Origin: Glandiceps talaboti
Lineage: Eukaryota > Hemichordata > Enteropneusta > Spengelidae
Direction of reading: 5' to 3'
Assembly: GCF_964340395.1 (NCBI RefSeq)
Contig: NC_135564.1
Coordinates: 21,584,942-21,648,941 of the forward strand
DNA: 64,000 nucleotides
Shown: piece by piece, positions 48,169 to 60,790 of the stretch
Numbering within the stretch: the first letter of the stretch is position 1
Layout: each line of letters starts with the position of its first letter
Notes under the pieces: model-generated
What the model saw: only the letters and a program-made list of their open reading frames with translations
Told to the model about the DNA's origin: nothing
Database searches by the model: none
Position numbers and translations under genes: made by a program

Positions 48169-48872
48169 GTCTCTATGTATGCATTGCCAGTCTAAATGGA
48201 GTCTCTATGTACACATTGCCAGTCTAAATGGAGTCTCTATGTATGCATTGCCAGTCTAAATGGAGTCTCTATGTACACATTGCCAGTCTAAATGGAGTCT
48301 CTATGTACACATTGCCAGTCTAAATGGAGTCTCTATGTACACATTGCCAGTCTAAATGGAGTCTCTATGTATGCATTGCCAGTCTAAATGGAGTCTCTAT
48401 GTACACATTGCCAGTCTAAATGGAGTCTCTATGTACACATTGCCAGTCTAAATGGAGTCTCTATGTACACATTGCCAGTCTAAATGGAGTCTCTATGTAC
48501 ACATTGCCAGTCTAAATGGAGTCTCTATGTATGCATTGCCAGTCTAAATGGAGTCTCTATGTACGCATTGCCAGTCTAAATGGAGTCTCTATGTACACAT
48601 TGCCAGTCTAAATGGAGTCTCTATGTACACATTGCCAGTCTAAATGGAGTCTCTATGTACGCATTGCCAGTCTAAATGGAGTCTCTATGTACACATTGCC
48701 AGTCTAAATGGAGTCTCTATGTACACATTGCCAGTCTAAATGGAGTCTCTATGTACACATTGCCAGTCTAAATGGAGTCTCTATGTACACATTGCCAGTC
48801 TAAATGGAGTCTCTATGTACACATTGCCAGTCTAAATGGAGTCTCTATGTACACATTGCCAGTCTAAATGGA
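48169..48872. repeat. Minisatellite, 32-bp unit, exactly 22 copies
   Basis: Unit GTCTCTATGTACACATTGCC plus AGTCTAAATGGA; 22 x 32 = 704 bp. The only common variation is TACACATT/TATGCATT/TACGCATT. The last unit is followed by GTCTCAATC. Confidence 0.97.
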
Positions 48873-48952
48873 GTCTCAATCAATGCTACAATCAACATCA
48901 CAAATAATTGCATAATTTTTAACAGGAACTGTCTTGTTTGTATTTATAGTGA

Positions 48953-49160
48953 TGTTCCAAAAGCGTTCCTCAATCCCTTCTCAGCAGGAAGTGTCTTTTG
49001 TTTGTGTTTGTGTTTGTGTTTGTGTTTGTGTTTGTGTTTGTGTTTGTGTTTGTGTTTGTGATGAGGTTGCAAAGTGTTTCTCAATCCCTTCTCAGCAGGA
49101 AGTGTCTTTTGTTTGTGTTTGTGTTTGTGTTTGTGTTTGTGTTTGTGTTTGTGTTTGTGA
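48953..49160. repeat. Duplicated segment with (TTTGTG)n hexanucleotide arrays
   Basis: TCAATCCCTTCTCAGCAGGA plus AGTGTCTTTTG followed by (TTTGTG)n occurs twice (about 48970-49059 and 49080-49159). Each copy ends in ATGAGGTTGCAAAG before the next. The transposase frame on the minus strand runs into the second hexamer array, which reads as Gln-Thr repeats. Confidence 0.9.
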
Positions 49161-49888
49161 TGAGGTTGCAAAGCGTTTCTCAATCACTTCGCGCAGTACC
49201 TTTGGCAGACCATCTAAATTCCTAGCCATATGTGCTAGCCATGTGTTAAAAATTTGTGAAACCCGACTGTATGAAACTCCAAACAACTGATGAACAAATC
49301 GCAGTGTAAGCTCTAATTTCAACCTCATCAATGTTAAGATAAACTCCTCATAGCCTTGTAATTTTCTGTTAGGTCCTGGCTTATTTCTTCTGCTCTGGCT
49401 GTATCCATCCTTTTTTTTATGTTGTTCCTTCCTATACATACCATCAAGGTTTTCTGTCAGAACATCAAAATAGTCTTGGAGTAGTTTCTCTGACTGAAAT
49501 CCAGTATAGTACATAACTGATTTGTCATTCTGGAAAACTTTCTCAAGAAATAACGTGCGACACAAGGCATCTTTGTCTGACACTATAGCATGAAGTTGTT
49601 TGAACTGCCGGTCTGTTTTGTTGAGTGCATCTATATCTTTACTGGTTAGATCACTTTGTGTTGATGATTCTGTAGTTGTAAAGTTTTTTACTGGTACTCC
49701 TCTCTCATTATTTGTGCTTTTTTCTGTCCCATTGCAGTGACAGTTGTTGGTATTTCCTGCTATAGAGATGACATTGAACTTAGCTGTTCTTTCACCAGAT
49801 TCCTCAAATACTTCTGGTTCTTCTTGATATGTGTAAATATAGTCATGATCAGTAATTGGTACTGTAAGTGACTTGACACTTGTAGCTC
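49092..49888 (-). pseudogene. Truncated PIF/ISL2EU-like transposase (HTH part only)
   Basis: An acceptor ATTTCTTTCAG precedes 49888. The exon frame encodes a low-complexity N-terminal part, then MYYTGFQSEKLLQDYFDVL, a basic stretch (RRNKPGPNRKLQGYEE) and [20 protein letters not shown] followed by [14 protein letters not shown]. This is the helix-turn-helix region that precedes the DDE domain in HARBI/ISL2EU-like transposases. The DDE catalytic domain is absent: after [10 protein letters not shown] the frame enters (QT)n from the hexamer array and stops at 49092. It is either a 3'-truncated transposon or one exon of a larger dead copy. Confidence 0.6.
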
Positions 49889-49993
49889 CTGAAAGAAATG
49901 AATTCAAAATTTTATCAACGATTTTAATAATCAAAATGATAACTCACCAAGATTTTCACAATTGCTTTGTATTTGGATTTATGTATATAATTT

Positions 49994-50079
49994 TAAAGCG
50001 TGTTGAGCACAGCGTGGGAAAATGCTATATAAGAACCCAACATTATTATTGTTATTATTATTATTATTATTATTATTTT
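49994..50079 (+). mobile_element. SINE/LINE 3' end with (ATT)n tail
   Basis: AAAGCGTGTTGAGCACAGCG and GGGAAAATGCTATATAAGAA lead into CCCAACATTATTATTGTT and (ATT)n. This sequence is typical of short invertebrate LINE/SINE 3' ends with a trinucleotide tail. Confidence 0.55.
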
Positions 50080-50233
50080 TATGTATATATGTATAAAATA
50101 CATGTACTTGTATTATGGTGGTACAAGCTGATATTATACAATTTTGGAGAGGATGTTAACTTTTAGAGAGGGTGTTCATTTTTCGAGAGGGTGCTAATAT
50201 TTGCTGCACATCAAATGGTAACTGAACTTGACG

Positions 50234-50685
50234 TATTCTACTTACTGAAGTTTACTCAACCATAATTACAGACAGAACTCCCTCCTGATATTGTACTTAC
50301 TGAAGTTTACTTAACCATAATTACAGACAGAACTCCCTCCTGATATTCTACTTACTGAAGTTTACTTAACCATAATTACAGACAGAACTCCCTCCTGATA
50401 TTCTACTTACTGAAGTTTACTTAACCATAATTACAGCCTGAACTCCCTCGTGATATTCTACTTACTGAAGTTTACTCAACCATAATTACAGACAGAACTC
50501 CCTCCTGATATTCTACTTACTGAAGTTTACTTAACCATAATTACAGACAGAACTCCCTCCTGATATTCTACTTACTGAAGTCTACTTAACCATAATTACA
50601 GACAGAACTCCCTCCTGATATTCTACTTACTGAAGTTTACTTAACCATAATTACAGACAGAACTCCCTCCTGATATTCTACTCAC
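50234..50685. repeat. Minisatellite, 55-bp unit, about 8 copies
   Basis: Unit TATTCTACTTACTGAAGTTT plus ACTTAACCATAATTACAGAC plus AGAACTCCCTCCTGA, repeated at 55-bp intervals (50234, 50289 and on). Variants: TTGTAC, CAGCCTG, ACTCAAC and CTCGTGA. Confidence 0.93.
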
Positions 50686-50904
50686 TAACACAACAAAGCA
50701 ATTAAAACTTATTTCCATTGTGGTCCTCGATTTCAAAAATCCAACATGGTGGTAGGCAAAGAACTCACGTGATTGAAGCAAGATTAGTGTAAAATGGAAA
50801 TGAAACATAAAAACATTGAAATGACTCCTGAAAAACAATACAACTAATGTATATACATTACTAACTTTTACTGTTGGCAAGCATTTGAGACATTAAGTGG
50901 TTTT

Positions 50905-52050
50905 TTACTGATTTCTTGAATGTACTTTTACACTGAGAATGCCGTATTGGCAGTGGTAAACTGTTCCAGTACCAGTGTACCTAAAAGTATGAATGCCCCA
51001 GCCTTTAACTCTGGGAATCTTAAAGGTTGAAATGCTATTTCTCGTATTATAACTATTTCTGTATATATGTATTTGGTTTCTCATGTACTGAGGCACATAG
51101 CCATTATAGATGTTAAACATGTGATTTAATTTGAGTTGACTGACTCTCTGTTCAACTGGCAATAGTCCCACTTTATGAAATTCGTCCATCCCAATGTGAG
51201 TTCTGTGGGGGACATCTAATAGAAATCTTAGCCTTGTTTTGTGCCACCTGCAGCCAGGACTTAGATCGTTTAGTAAGACCTGAGTACCACGCCGAACAGG
51301 AGTAGTCGAAGTGACACTGAATCAACGCTGACACAAGAAGCTTTTTCGTTTCAAGATTTAAATTCCTTGCATTTCTGTAGAGAAATTTTATTTTTTTGAA
51401 CACTTAGTGATGATTGCGTTTGCAATGATGTCACCCGACAAGGACTGATCTAATGTCACTCCTAGGTATGTAACTTGCTGCTTTGACTCAATATCACTCC
51501 CACAACATTGTATCTGTAATTTGTTGATTTTATGTAGCCTTCTCTTTGATGCAAAAAGAATTGATTCTGTTTTACCTAGATGTAGAGATAGCTTGTTGTC
51601 AACTAACCACCCCTGAATCGACTCGAGTTCACTGCTTAAGGCCACCTGTATCTCAGTCACATCCTTTCCAGATACCAACAATACAGAATCATCGGCATAC
51701 AGTAGAAGTTTACACTTCACAGCTGCTGACATGTCATTAACATAGATAAGAAACAAAAGTGGTCCGAGTATTGAGCCTTGTAGCACACCGCATGTAATAC
51801 AATTTTCAGAAGAGATGGATCTATTTACATCAACCACCTGTTTTCGACCAGTCAAATACGACTTGAACCAATCCACTGAGGCACTATCCAGGCCCAGGGC
51901 ACTTAGTTTATGTAACAGAATATCGTGATTTACAGTATCGAACGCTTTTTGTAGATCAAGCATAATCATACATGTACATGTATAACTTTCATCAACTTTG
52001 TCACATATAGATAGTTTTTGTAAATAAAGATATTGCAACCAAACTTGCAA
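50905..52050 (-). pseudogene. Non-LTR retrotransposon reverse transcriptase, 5'-truncated and frameshifted
   Basis: Three overlapping minus-strand frames give consecutive parts of one RT. 52050-51388 holds MLDLQKAFDTVNHDILLHKL, GVLQGSILGPLLFLIYVND, the catalytic LLLYADDSVL (YADD) and VTYLGVTLD. 51403-51173 holds the thumb-like FLYRNARNLNLETKKLLVSA. 51189-50905 holds the C-terminal EFHKVGLLPVEQRVSQLKLN and HSRNQ stop. The endonuclease and RT fingers are missing, and at least two frameshifts separate the parts. The motif set fits CR1/Jockey-like elements of invertebrates. Confidence 0.88.
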
Positions 52051-55000
52051 GAAACATCCTTCTTGATATAATTGTTTTAGGAGTATTATTATTTTGTGTT
52101 TCTTTATAATTAATGAAATATGACACCAGTAAATATGAAAATTAACTATTTTTTAATATTTTCACTTCTATCTCGGAAACTACATGATGTTTTTCTCTTT
52201 TATTGGCATTTATACATTCCTTATAAAATTGTCCAACTTCTGTTGGTGGTTGTGGTCGATTTTCATCTTCATTTTTTCTAAATGAATGTTTAAAACTGTA
52301 AATTTCAGTAAAAAAAATGAGTGCTACTCTGGCAAATCCTTGTTATCGAACTATACGTGCTACATCGAAAAACCACCGACCTAATTTTTTTATAATCATG
52401 TTTTATCGACCAAAAAAAGTGCCATTCCATTGCCATGAGTAACAACGTATATCTGAAGGTTTTAAAAAGGGATACAATGTGTGAAAAATGATGTTTTTCG
52501 TGTATTTTTAGCATTTTTACAGCACCTCTTTTGCATTGATCAGCTGGTGTATTTGTCATTCTGACACTGTTAGGCCCTCGAGTAAACGTTTAGATTATTA
52601 TTAATATGGCGTGTTCTTGATTGTTTGGTGTAGAAAACCATTCAAGCATGACACATGTCAAACCTCTACCAGAATGTTATACTATGTAGCTAGGCTAAGG
52701 GGTTGTAAACAATAGACACTACACTGTGCATGCGAAGCGTCCGTTCACTAGCGAGTTCTTTAGCAATATATACCACATGCTACATTTACACTAAATGCTC
52801 AAAGAAATCGTTATTTTACCGCGATTCGGCGCTTTATATCAAAATGGTTTGCTCAGTAAGTAAGACAGAGAAGGTAAGAACAAGCATGAGTTAGCATCCA
52901 AGAAAAAATTCATCGAGGACTCTGATGCCTTCGTCAGAGAGAGGCATGCTGTATAAATATATGCAACACCATGTACCAACAACAAGCTCTGGAACTTGAA
53001 GCGAAAGAGAAACTGTATACCCAGTATGTGTTACATCAAACTAAGTTCAATACACATAGTAAAAGTTTGATTTCGATTTGACAGTTTTGTACAAATAAAC
53101 ATGTCTTCTGTCAAATTAGTTAGTTTTTGGTAGTCGTGTCTTTGCTGACATGACGTACATGCCCCTGTTCGCATATACATATCTCAGCCTCTGTAAATTG
53201 CTGTTGACATTCACTTCACTCAGAATAACACGATAAAAACATCTTGAATTTTTCACGATAATTTAAATAATATTGATTTGGACAGACGTCATTGACAAAC
53301 AAATTTATAACTAGACAAAAACTTGACTCGATTGGTATATCGCTACCACGTAGTAGTACACTCGACTTCGGAGCAAGTCGCTGTACCCGAAGGCCGGCCC
53401 GATCGGGGGAGAGTACATGTACGTGGAAGCACATGTCACATGATTGTATGTTGGCGACTGACGTCGCGGTGAGTCTATGCTAATTGGCAAATACAGATGG
53501 ATTTCGTAAATAGGACAAGTTTAATATTCATCATCCAAGAGCTTTAGCCGTTCATACTTTCAAAGGGTGTGGATATAAATCATTGAAAAATCTTGAACAC
53601 AACAAATCGCATACTTGTAAGTATAGTGCAAGGTCACCGGAAGTACCGTACTTAGACTGACTCTCGTAGTTTTGACTCGCAATTGTTAGTTAGTTTGCAG
53701 TCAATTTACCTAATACTGTTAAAAAACTGAGTAATGTGTCCCACATGATGAAATATTTTGCCATCCGTCAAACAATTTTCGCGTTTTCAAATTTGTGTTA
53801 TGATCAACCAAAATATGAATCATTGAATGCATAAACGCGTAACCTTTGGACTCCAAACTTTGGGCTAGTAATTGTGCAACGTGACATTTTGTACTAAAAG
53901 ATGATAACACGTTAGTGTTACGCAGTGAGTAAGTTTTTTTTCATATCCGATGACAGTTTCATTTGCAAATTGTTTTAAAGTGGTGTTTCGAAATGCCGTC
54001 AAATTATTATTAGTATTATACCATCGTTTCGAAAGTCTTTAGACTTTACATATAGGCATGGATGAATTTCTCATTTCCCTCATAGAGGGCGTATCAAACC
54101 CCCTAGCTACACAGAAAACTCTCCAATGTTGGAATATTTAATCCGTGTTTAGTGCCTCTAACTATGAATGGATTTTTTTTGCATGTGAAAAATAGTTTCT
54201 AGTGACTGTGTCGAGGTTTTTATGAAGTTTTTATATACAAATTCAGCTGACGCCCTAGCCTTTACCGCCACCTTAAAACTAAAAGCTACATCGATAATAT
54301 TTTCAGGACAGATGTGCTTAGGTATCGCAAATGTATGCACCAAATTATATTGAATTTGAAGCATGTATTCTTGAGATATAGCCTAATTACCAAAAACCAT
54401 TAATTACGTTACCAAAACCTAATCAGTTCTTGCCAATACTCTATGAAACACATTTACGAAATTTCACTTGAATTAAGTCAGCCAGCCGTTTTTTAGAAAA
54501 TGGTGACATACACACACACACACACACAGACTTTTCACCCCAATATATAAACTTCCTTATGGAAGGTAAAAATGAAAGTCTGTTTTGTCCAAGTGAATAT
54601 TATCAGACTGAAGTTTGTGTACACACAGCCTACGGACTAAAACTGATACCTTGCAAAACTACTTTACACTTAAAGGCCCACCTCCCCTATTTAAACGGCG
54701 GCACACCCTTTGTGGTCATTTTGCTAAACAATAGGGAAGGGGTGACAACCTAGCCAATGCTCCTGCTAAACTGCAGTTTTGCACGAGTTCCGATCATTGG
54801 CATCTACCGTTCTGTGACCAAGTCATTATGAATATATGATGTATATAATTACCGCATTCGTTTTCAATAAGAATGGAAATTTGAGGCAAATTTCTCGAAA
54901 TTACTTTCGGTCAGACATCTTAAAAGGTACGCCAACTTTGCCGTTGACAATGCTACACAGATATAAATCAACATGTAGTACACACTAATGAACTAATCCT

Positions 55001-55667
55001 AATGACTCTTACATTATCTCCCAAATAAACATGATTAGCTGAAAATCACGACCCGGCATACAGTTATTCTAAATGATCTATTACTGTGATAGAGTGCCAT
55101 TTACATATACATGTACACGGTTACAAAAAGTAAATTTGAAGCATTGCCTATCAACCGTCATGGTGTAATAAAATATTATGTACGATAAATCCAGTTTTGA
55201 ATGAGGTGATACTTCCGAGTCCAGATAATAACACTGATGGACCAAATTTGGCTTGTAGTTTGTAAAGGTGTTAGGTAGTTAATGATATTCTCTTTTTGGA
55301 GGATGTGGTGGTCCTGAAAAGGGCGATTTGTGTAAGCACAGACAACTAACACACAGATTGGTAATGGCTATTGTTCAAGGTGTTAATCTGGGGATTAACA
55401 GCTCGATCCTTGCCTCGGGTACGCTACAAGGGTCTCTACCACTTTCAACGTTACACCAAAAGCTACCGAAGTCCGTATTTGGGTACTATTGGTGTTTTGT
55501 TGTTTAAACAGCACCACGTCATTGGTAAGGGTCAAAGGTCCGATAGCACTATTTTGAACCGGAAGCCGACAATTTCTGCAGAAACAGCTTGAAAATCGAG
55601 CAAGATTTAGCAGAGTTATTGCTTTGTAAAACTTGCTTGTTTGGGTCGGTCAAAATTATGAATATAT
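52051..55667. other. Noncoding stretch
   Basis: Contains a short (CA)n at 54511-54528 and a GC-rich segment near 53340-53470. Open frames here are short and without recognisable protein character. No RNA gene recognised. Confidence 0.4.
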
Positions 55668-56022
55668 AATAATAATAATAATATTTATTTCTTAAAAAAA
55701 CAAATGCTTTCAATGTAAAAACATCTCAAAGCGCCTTACAGCACTAAGATACTATTAAAACACAATACATCAGAGAAAGTGAATAAAACAATCATACAGT
55801 AAAAAGGTATGTTTTAAGATTCGATTTAAAAATATTAAAATTTTCACTCGAACGGAGTGCAACAGGCAGCCGATTCCACAAACGTGGAGCACATGACGAA
55901 AAGGCCCTGTCACCATAAAACACCGTGTTAACTACGGGCTGCTGTAATGTTTTTGCTCCTGCCGTAGTAGATCGAAGGGTGCAGCCAGGAGAACGAACAT
56001 TCAAGAGGTCACTAAGGTACAC
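55668..56022 (-). pseudogene. C-terminal end and 3' tail of a second non-LTR retrotransposon
   Basis: The minus strand encodes YGDRAFSSCAPRLWNRLPVA and LRSSENFNIFKSNLKTYLF, the characteristic extreme C-terminus of many CR1/Jockey-like RT proteins. After the stop comes a 3' UTR ending, on the minus strand, in (ATT)n at 55691-55668. It is heavily 5'-truncated, as is common for LINEs. Confidence 0.75.
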
Positions 56023-57018
56023 TAAGGTGTCCTATTATCTAAAACTTATATAATGAACATATTTGATTTAAAAATGCAGCAACATGGAATTTGTTACACA
56101 CTGTATGACAAATTCTGACGATAGGGCAAGTTGTGTTCTATGGCTCTATAGTATTAAAGTTACACTCTGGGATTTTCGTCCTACCCACTGGGATTTTTGA
56201 CAGAAAAGTACATACTTTATTTATTCAATAGTCGTAACATTTCCAACGTTTAAATGAGGGTCTATGCATTCATCGCCCATGTCAAATTGAACACAAGCTG
56301 TTAACGGTTCCCGATCAATTTACCGGAGCGGAGTTCCCACCGACCCCCCCAGTGGTACAAGTACCATAATCAAAGTGAACCTGTACAACAGAAAACATAC
56401 AAACTGCTTTGAAAATGATGTTTTAAATAAGAAGGCAAGCTAGCTTCACATCATAAAATATCCTCAGTATGATTGTAATTTTTCTTGGAAAACAATGCGT
56501 CGTCTTATTGTACATGTATGTTATGGTACTGGGAGTCGATTGTTTTTATTTTGATTCATAACATGCATGTACCCCTGTGGCATGCAATCAACGTAAAAAG
56601 ACGCAACACTAACGTTTGTTGCAATAGTGTCTACTGTGACCTGGAAAATTATCTGCATCATGCCAAACACATGTTTACAATGTAAATGTATATAGTGTCG
56701 GTCGACAACACAAGACGGTATGTGTTTACATGTCAACGATATTTGATCTGAGTCGGCTTCAAGTTCGCATGAGAGTTCAAGTGCCGATATTGCAAGTCAT
56801 CTATTACATTTATGATTCTGTCAGTAGGATAGCAAACTTTCCCATTGAAATATCGTGTGGTCTGTTGATTTATGCATGACTATATTGAATTCGGGCAGAT
56901 TCACACGTTGAAAAGTTATTTCCATGACAACAGAGTTTTGTTTACCGAGGCTATGATCGAACAATGGGAGGTTTGTTATGAATCTGTCTATTAATTGTCT
57001 GTGGTGTAAGGAACTACC
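56023..57018. other. Noncoding stretch
   Basis: No exon, repeat array or RNA gene recognised. Confidence 0.35.
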
Positions 57019-57504
57019 TCATGCCCAACGATGACCGACATACGGTATGCCAGGTAAATTTGGATACAAACCTCTGACTTGAGATGTCACACATGTTGGC
57101 ATGACCTCTCTCCTAGTCACAGCGACATCCTCGGCCCTCATCAATTGTTGTTTCCTTTCTAAATATCGAGGGTTACTCCATACATTCCGTCTGTCCAGCA
57201 TGGTCCAATATTTTCGATAAAGACGATGGCGGATGGTCCAGTTGTCATCGCACGCTTCTTGGCCACTACCAAACCAGTCTTGCGTATATTGTGTAACGTA
57301 TGGTTGACTAAAACAGGATGGACATTCATCTTGGTCCACTTCTCTTGGTATTTCTGGAGGGTTGAGTTTGGGCCCGATGCCACTGTCATTGTCATCAACT
57401 CTGTCTTCCTTGCTTGAAACCAAGCTATGGGCACATCGACTACTCTCTGTGTCCTTTACAACGAACAAATACCAATCAGAATGGGCAAAAAACACCGCAA
57501 GCAT
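57019..57504 (-). CDS. Unrecognised gene-like ORF, 161 codons
   Basis: The frame has balanced composition and looks like a soluble protein: DNDSGIGPKLNPPEIPRE, then ECPSCFSQPYVTQYTQDWFG, DDNWTIRHRLYRKYWTMLDR and RNVWSNPRYLERKQQL, ending PNLPGIPYVGHRWA. The Trp/Tyr-rich short motifs and Pro-Gly-x-Pro-Tyr tail recall small ciliary microtubule-associated proteins, but I cannot name a family and this is only an impression. The first ~17 codons (MLAVFFAHSDWYLFVVK) may be intronic, since TTCGTTGTAAAG before GACACAGAG at about 57454 would serve as an acceptor; upstream exons would then be missing. No strong poly(A) signal seen near the stop. Confidence 0.55.
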   Translation of the reverse strand: MLAVFFAHSDWYLFVVKDTESSRCAHSLVSSKEDRVDDNDSGIGPKLNPPEIPREVDQDECPSCFSQPYVTQYTQDWFGSGQEACDDNWTIRHRLYRKYWTMLDRRNVWSNPRYLERKQQLMRAEDVAVTRREVMPTCVTSQVRGLYPNLPGIPYVGHRWA

Positions 57505-59021
57505 CTTCAGTGATGATAATTGATATGTTGCTCATCCTGACTGCAAGTTCAGACTAACTGCTGTAAACATGACTGTACAGTTTATAACATATTAGCATCA
57601 TTTCACACCTTTTTCCATACACACTTCAACCACCCTTGAATGTACGCGATCCATTGCTATGAAGTGTTGATAGATAGAACTTCTGTCAGTGTCACGTCTT
57701 CAGACTTCGTGGCGTCGACTATCAAAAAATTTCAATGATATTTTCCCAGGCTAATAAAGTAGGAAGTGTGCCATATGTCGAAAGAAGCATATTTGCCCTG
57801 TGATTCTCCATTTATGAATGAACAACCCACAGAGCTTTGCATTGTTTGAATTCCACCAGTCATATGTAACAATAAAGTGTTCACAGTATAGCAAAAACTT
57901 CAACTAAATAAAGGAGGTTCTGTATTGGGTATTTGTTACTCGTGATCACCTGTACTTGTGATCGCCTGTATTGATTTTTCTTCAACCGTAAAATTTAACA
58001 AATCAGATGATCATGAAATGCTAAATTGTTGTCTGACTTACTTCGATTTATTAGAGTGACCCTATTTTTTTCTGTTTCTCATTACCCGAGCAACCCAAAG
58101 TTTCAATCCCGGTCATCAACACAAAAAAAAATCACATAAAAAGAAAACATCAAGGAGGAAAAGGAGCAGAGTAACAAAAACATGATGATAAATTTTTTTA
58201 ATCGACCGACCAATATTTGCAATGGTACAGTAATGACAAACAAGTCATTGTCACCCTTTAGGCGCATGGAGGTAGGAGGGACCATGACTACGGTCAACAA
58301 ACTGACATACCATATACTTGTCAGAAAGGAACAATATGTTCCATAAAATTCGTAAGTCATATATTGTGTTTGTGAGGTGTAAGTTTACATCTGGATCGCA
58401 ATTAAGATAATTATGTAATTCGTCAAGATTTACATGCACTCAATACAATCTCTTACTCTTCGTATATTCGTATTGTGTGCGGCATCCCGTCCTTCCCTCT
58501 TCCTTCGATGAAATGAGATATCACAGAGGGACAGAAACTAAATACACACATATATATATATCAGAGGCTCGGGTCAAAGTTCACTTCACTGTCTATTAAT
58601 TATGTCTATTAATTTTTTTTTAAATCAACATTGTTAGTTCGACCACAGGTCCAGTTCACTAAAGCATCTATGATCGAACACAAAATATTTCATTGCCAAA
58701 TATTTACACACAATATACAATGTAGTGTCCCTAGCCAACAAAATGAAAACTGACATTTTCCTGTCCATAGGCCTTTTCACGCTAACTAAATGTGTTGCCG
58801 TTGATTGACCGTGGATACAGATTTACAGCAAACCCAGATAAACAAGAAGCGTGCCATATGTTGCAAAACACCTGTATTCATTGTGAGATCATGCTAGTCC
58901 CATTCCTAATCACTAACCAGCACTTACACCATTCTCATTCTCAACATGCTTGTTTCAACAGCCTTGGTCGTACTCTAACGTTCTTGTGTAATTCCGGTCG
59001 ATGTCAATTTTGCGATTTATT
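57505..59021. other. Noncoding stretch
   Basis: No gene or repeat recognised apart from a short (TA)n at 58550-58561. Confidence 0.35.
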
Positions 59022-59462
59022 TCACCAGTGTACAAAAATTTATTATAGGTTAGTTTTTTTATAGTATTCATAGGTTCAGTGATAATTCAATTTTTTTTCA
59101 CCAGTGTACAAAAATTTCTTATAGGTTAGTTTTTTTATAGTATTCATAGGTTCAGTGATAATTTGATTTTTTTCACCAGTGTACAAAAATTTACTTTAGA
59201 TTAGTTTTTTATAGTATTTGTAGGTTCAGTGATAATTTGATTTTTTTCACCAGTGTACAAAAATTTATTATAGGTTAGTTTTTTTATAGTATTCATAGGT
59301 TCAGTGATAATTCAATTTTTTTTCACCAGTGTACAAAAATTTCTTATAGGTTAGTTTTTTTATAGTATTCATAGGTTCAGTGATAATTTGATTTTTTTCA
59401 CCAGTGTACAAAAATTTACTTTAGATTAGTTTTTTATAGTATTTGTAGGTTCAGTGATACAT
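59022..59462. repeat. Tandem repeat of about 75 bp in a three-unit higher-order pattern
   Basis: Six units of TTTCACCAGTGTACAAAAAT plus TTAGTTTTTTTATAGTATTC plus GGTTCAGTGATAATT. Three subtypes (TTATTATAGG, TTCTTATAGG, TTACTTTAGA) follow in the same order twice, giving a higher-order period of about 227 bp. Confidence 0.9.
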
Positions 59463-59825
59463 GTAATTCAATTTTTTGTCGATTTACTAGTACTTACAGT
59501 TCCAAATATCAAAATTGTATTTTTTTTGTCTTAATTTAGCTCATTACAGCAGATTTCACCAGTTCTTCCTAAATATTTTTTTCAAATTTTGCTGTATTTT
59601 TTGCATTTATAATTTTTGTTTCGCTTACTAGTTTGTTCATTTTATAGTTTTTAAACCATGCTTAGAATTAGTCAGAACGACATGCTAGGACGGTCCCTCT
59701 GTCAATGACAAGGGACAAGGGTGAGGATGTGACAGTGGTACACGCAGTCAATTCGATTTTGTAGCCCCGACTCCGGAAGACAAAAAGAGTTTTCAGAAGA
59801 TGATGTCAGGTTTACGGTCACGCCT

Positions 59826-60743
59826 GAGATCAAAAACACCACTTATGATGATTATGATGATAATGAAACCCAACATATGTGGTAGTTGGCACAAGCACGA
59901 AGCGCGTGTAAGCATTTCCGATCACATGCTACGTATCCGAGAATTATCAGTTTATACAAATGAAGTCCTCCAAAGGTGCAGCTAAATGTACCGCTTAACA
60001 CATGTAGTAATTAATTAAACCCTTTTTAAAGCCAAGACATTCTCCAAAAAGAGAACTAACAAAATCTAACGATTATCTGAATAACTTCTGTTGCAGGCCA
60101 TATAATACAATTGAAAGTAAACATTCTCTAACACTAATGGGTGTACATGAAAAGAATGTGTGCCAAATTATCGATATGGTATTATAAGGCCAGTTTGCAA
60201 CAGCCCACGTAAAGCTATTAGTGTGGTGTCTTGAACCCATCGAAATGCACCTTTTCATAATTGTGTGTAACCATTGATTGGATGAACACAGTTCATATGG
60301 TAGACAGTATTGATGAAGCACTGGCGCCCTTCCCAAATGGATCAGCCTGTTTATTATATACCAGGGCTGCTTAATCAACTCGTTTAGGAGTATTAGTCCT
60401 GTGGGTACCTGTTCTTCTTTTTTGTCCCACCTTTTCACCCGGGTGAAAGTGTGAATGATGACTATTTTCTTCACACGCGGCACACTTCTCAGCCAACCAA
60501 ATTAACACGAATGAAACAATGAATTGCCTTTGTAAATATTCACCGATCGCTTTGCCATATACTTTGCACCCGGGTGAAAGTGTACGTGTGAATGACAACT
60601 AATTTCGCCCTTTACACATGCATTCATCGTTCTTTATTTATTTATTAAAAAGAATTGTACCGACTGCACCAGTGGGTGACTGAAATGGCCCAGACTGCCC
60701 TGCAAAATGTTTTTTGTTACACTGACAAGATCAAAAACACCAC

Positions 60744-60790
<47 letters not shown>

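Noticed and set aside
53310-53420. Possible tRNA or tRNA-derived SINE (GC-rich segment)
   Set aside because: I could not find correctly spaced A and B boxes or a cloverleaf.
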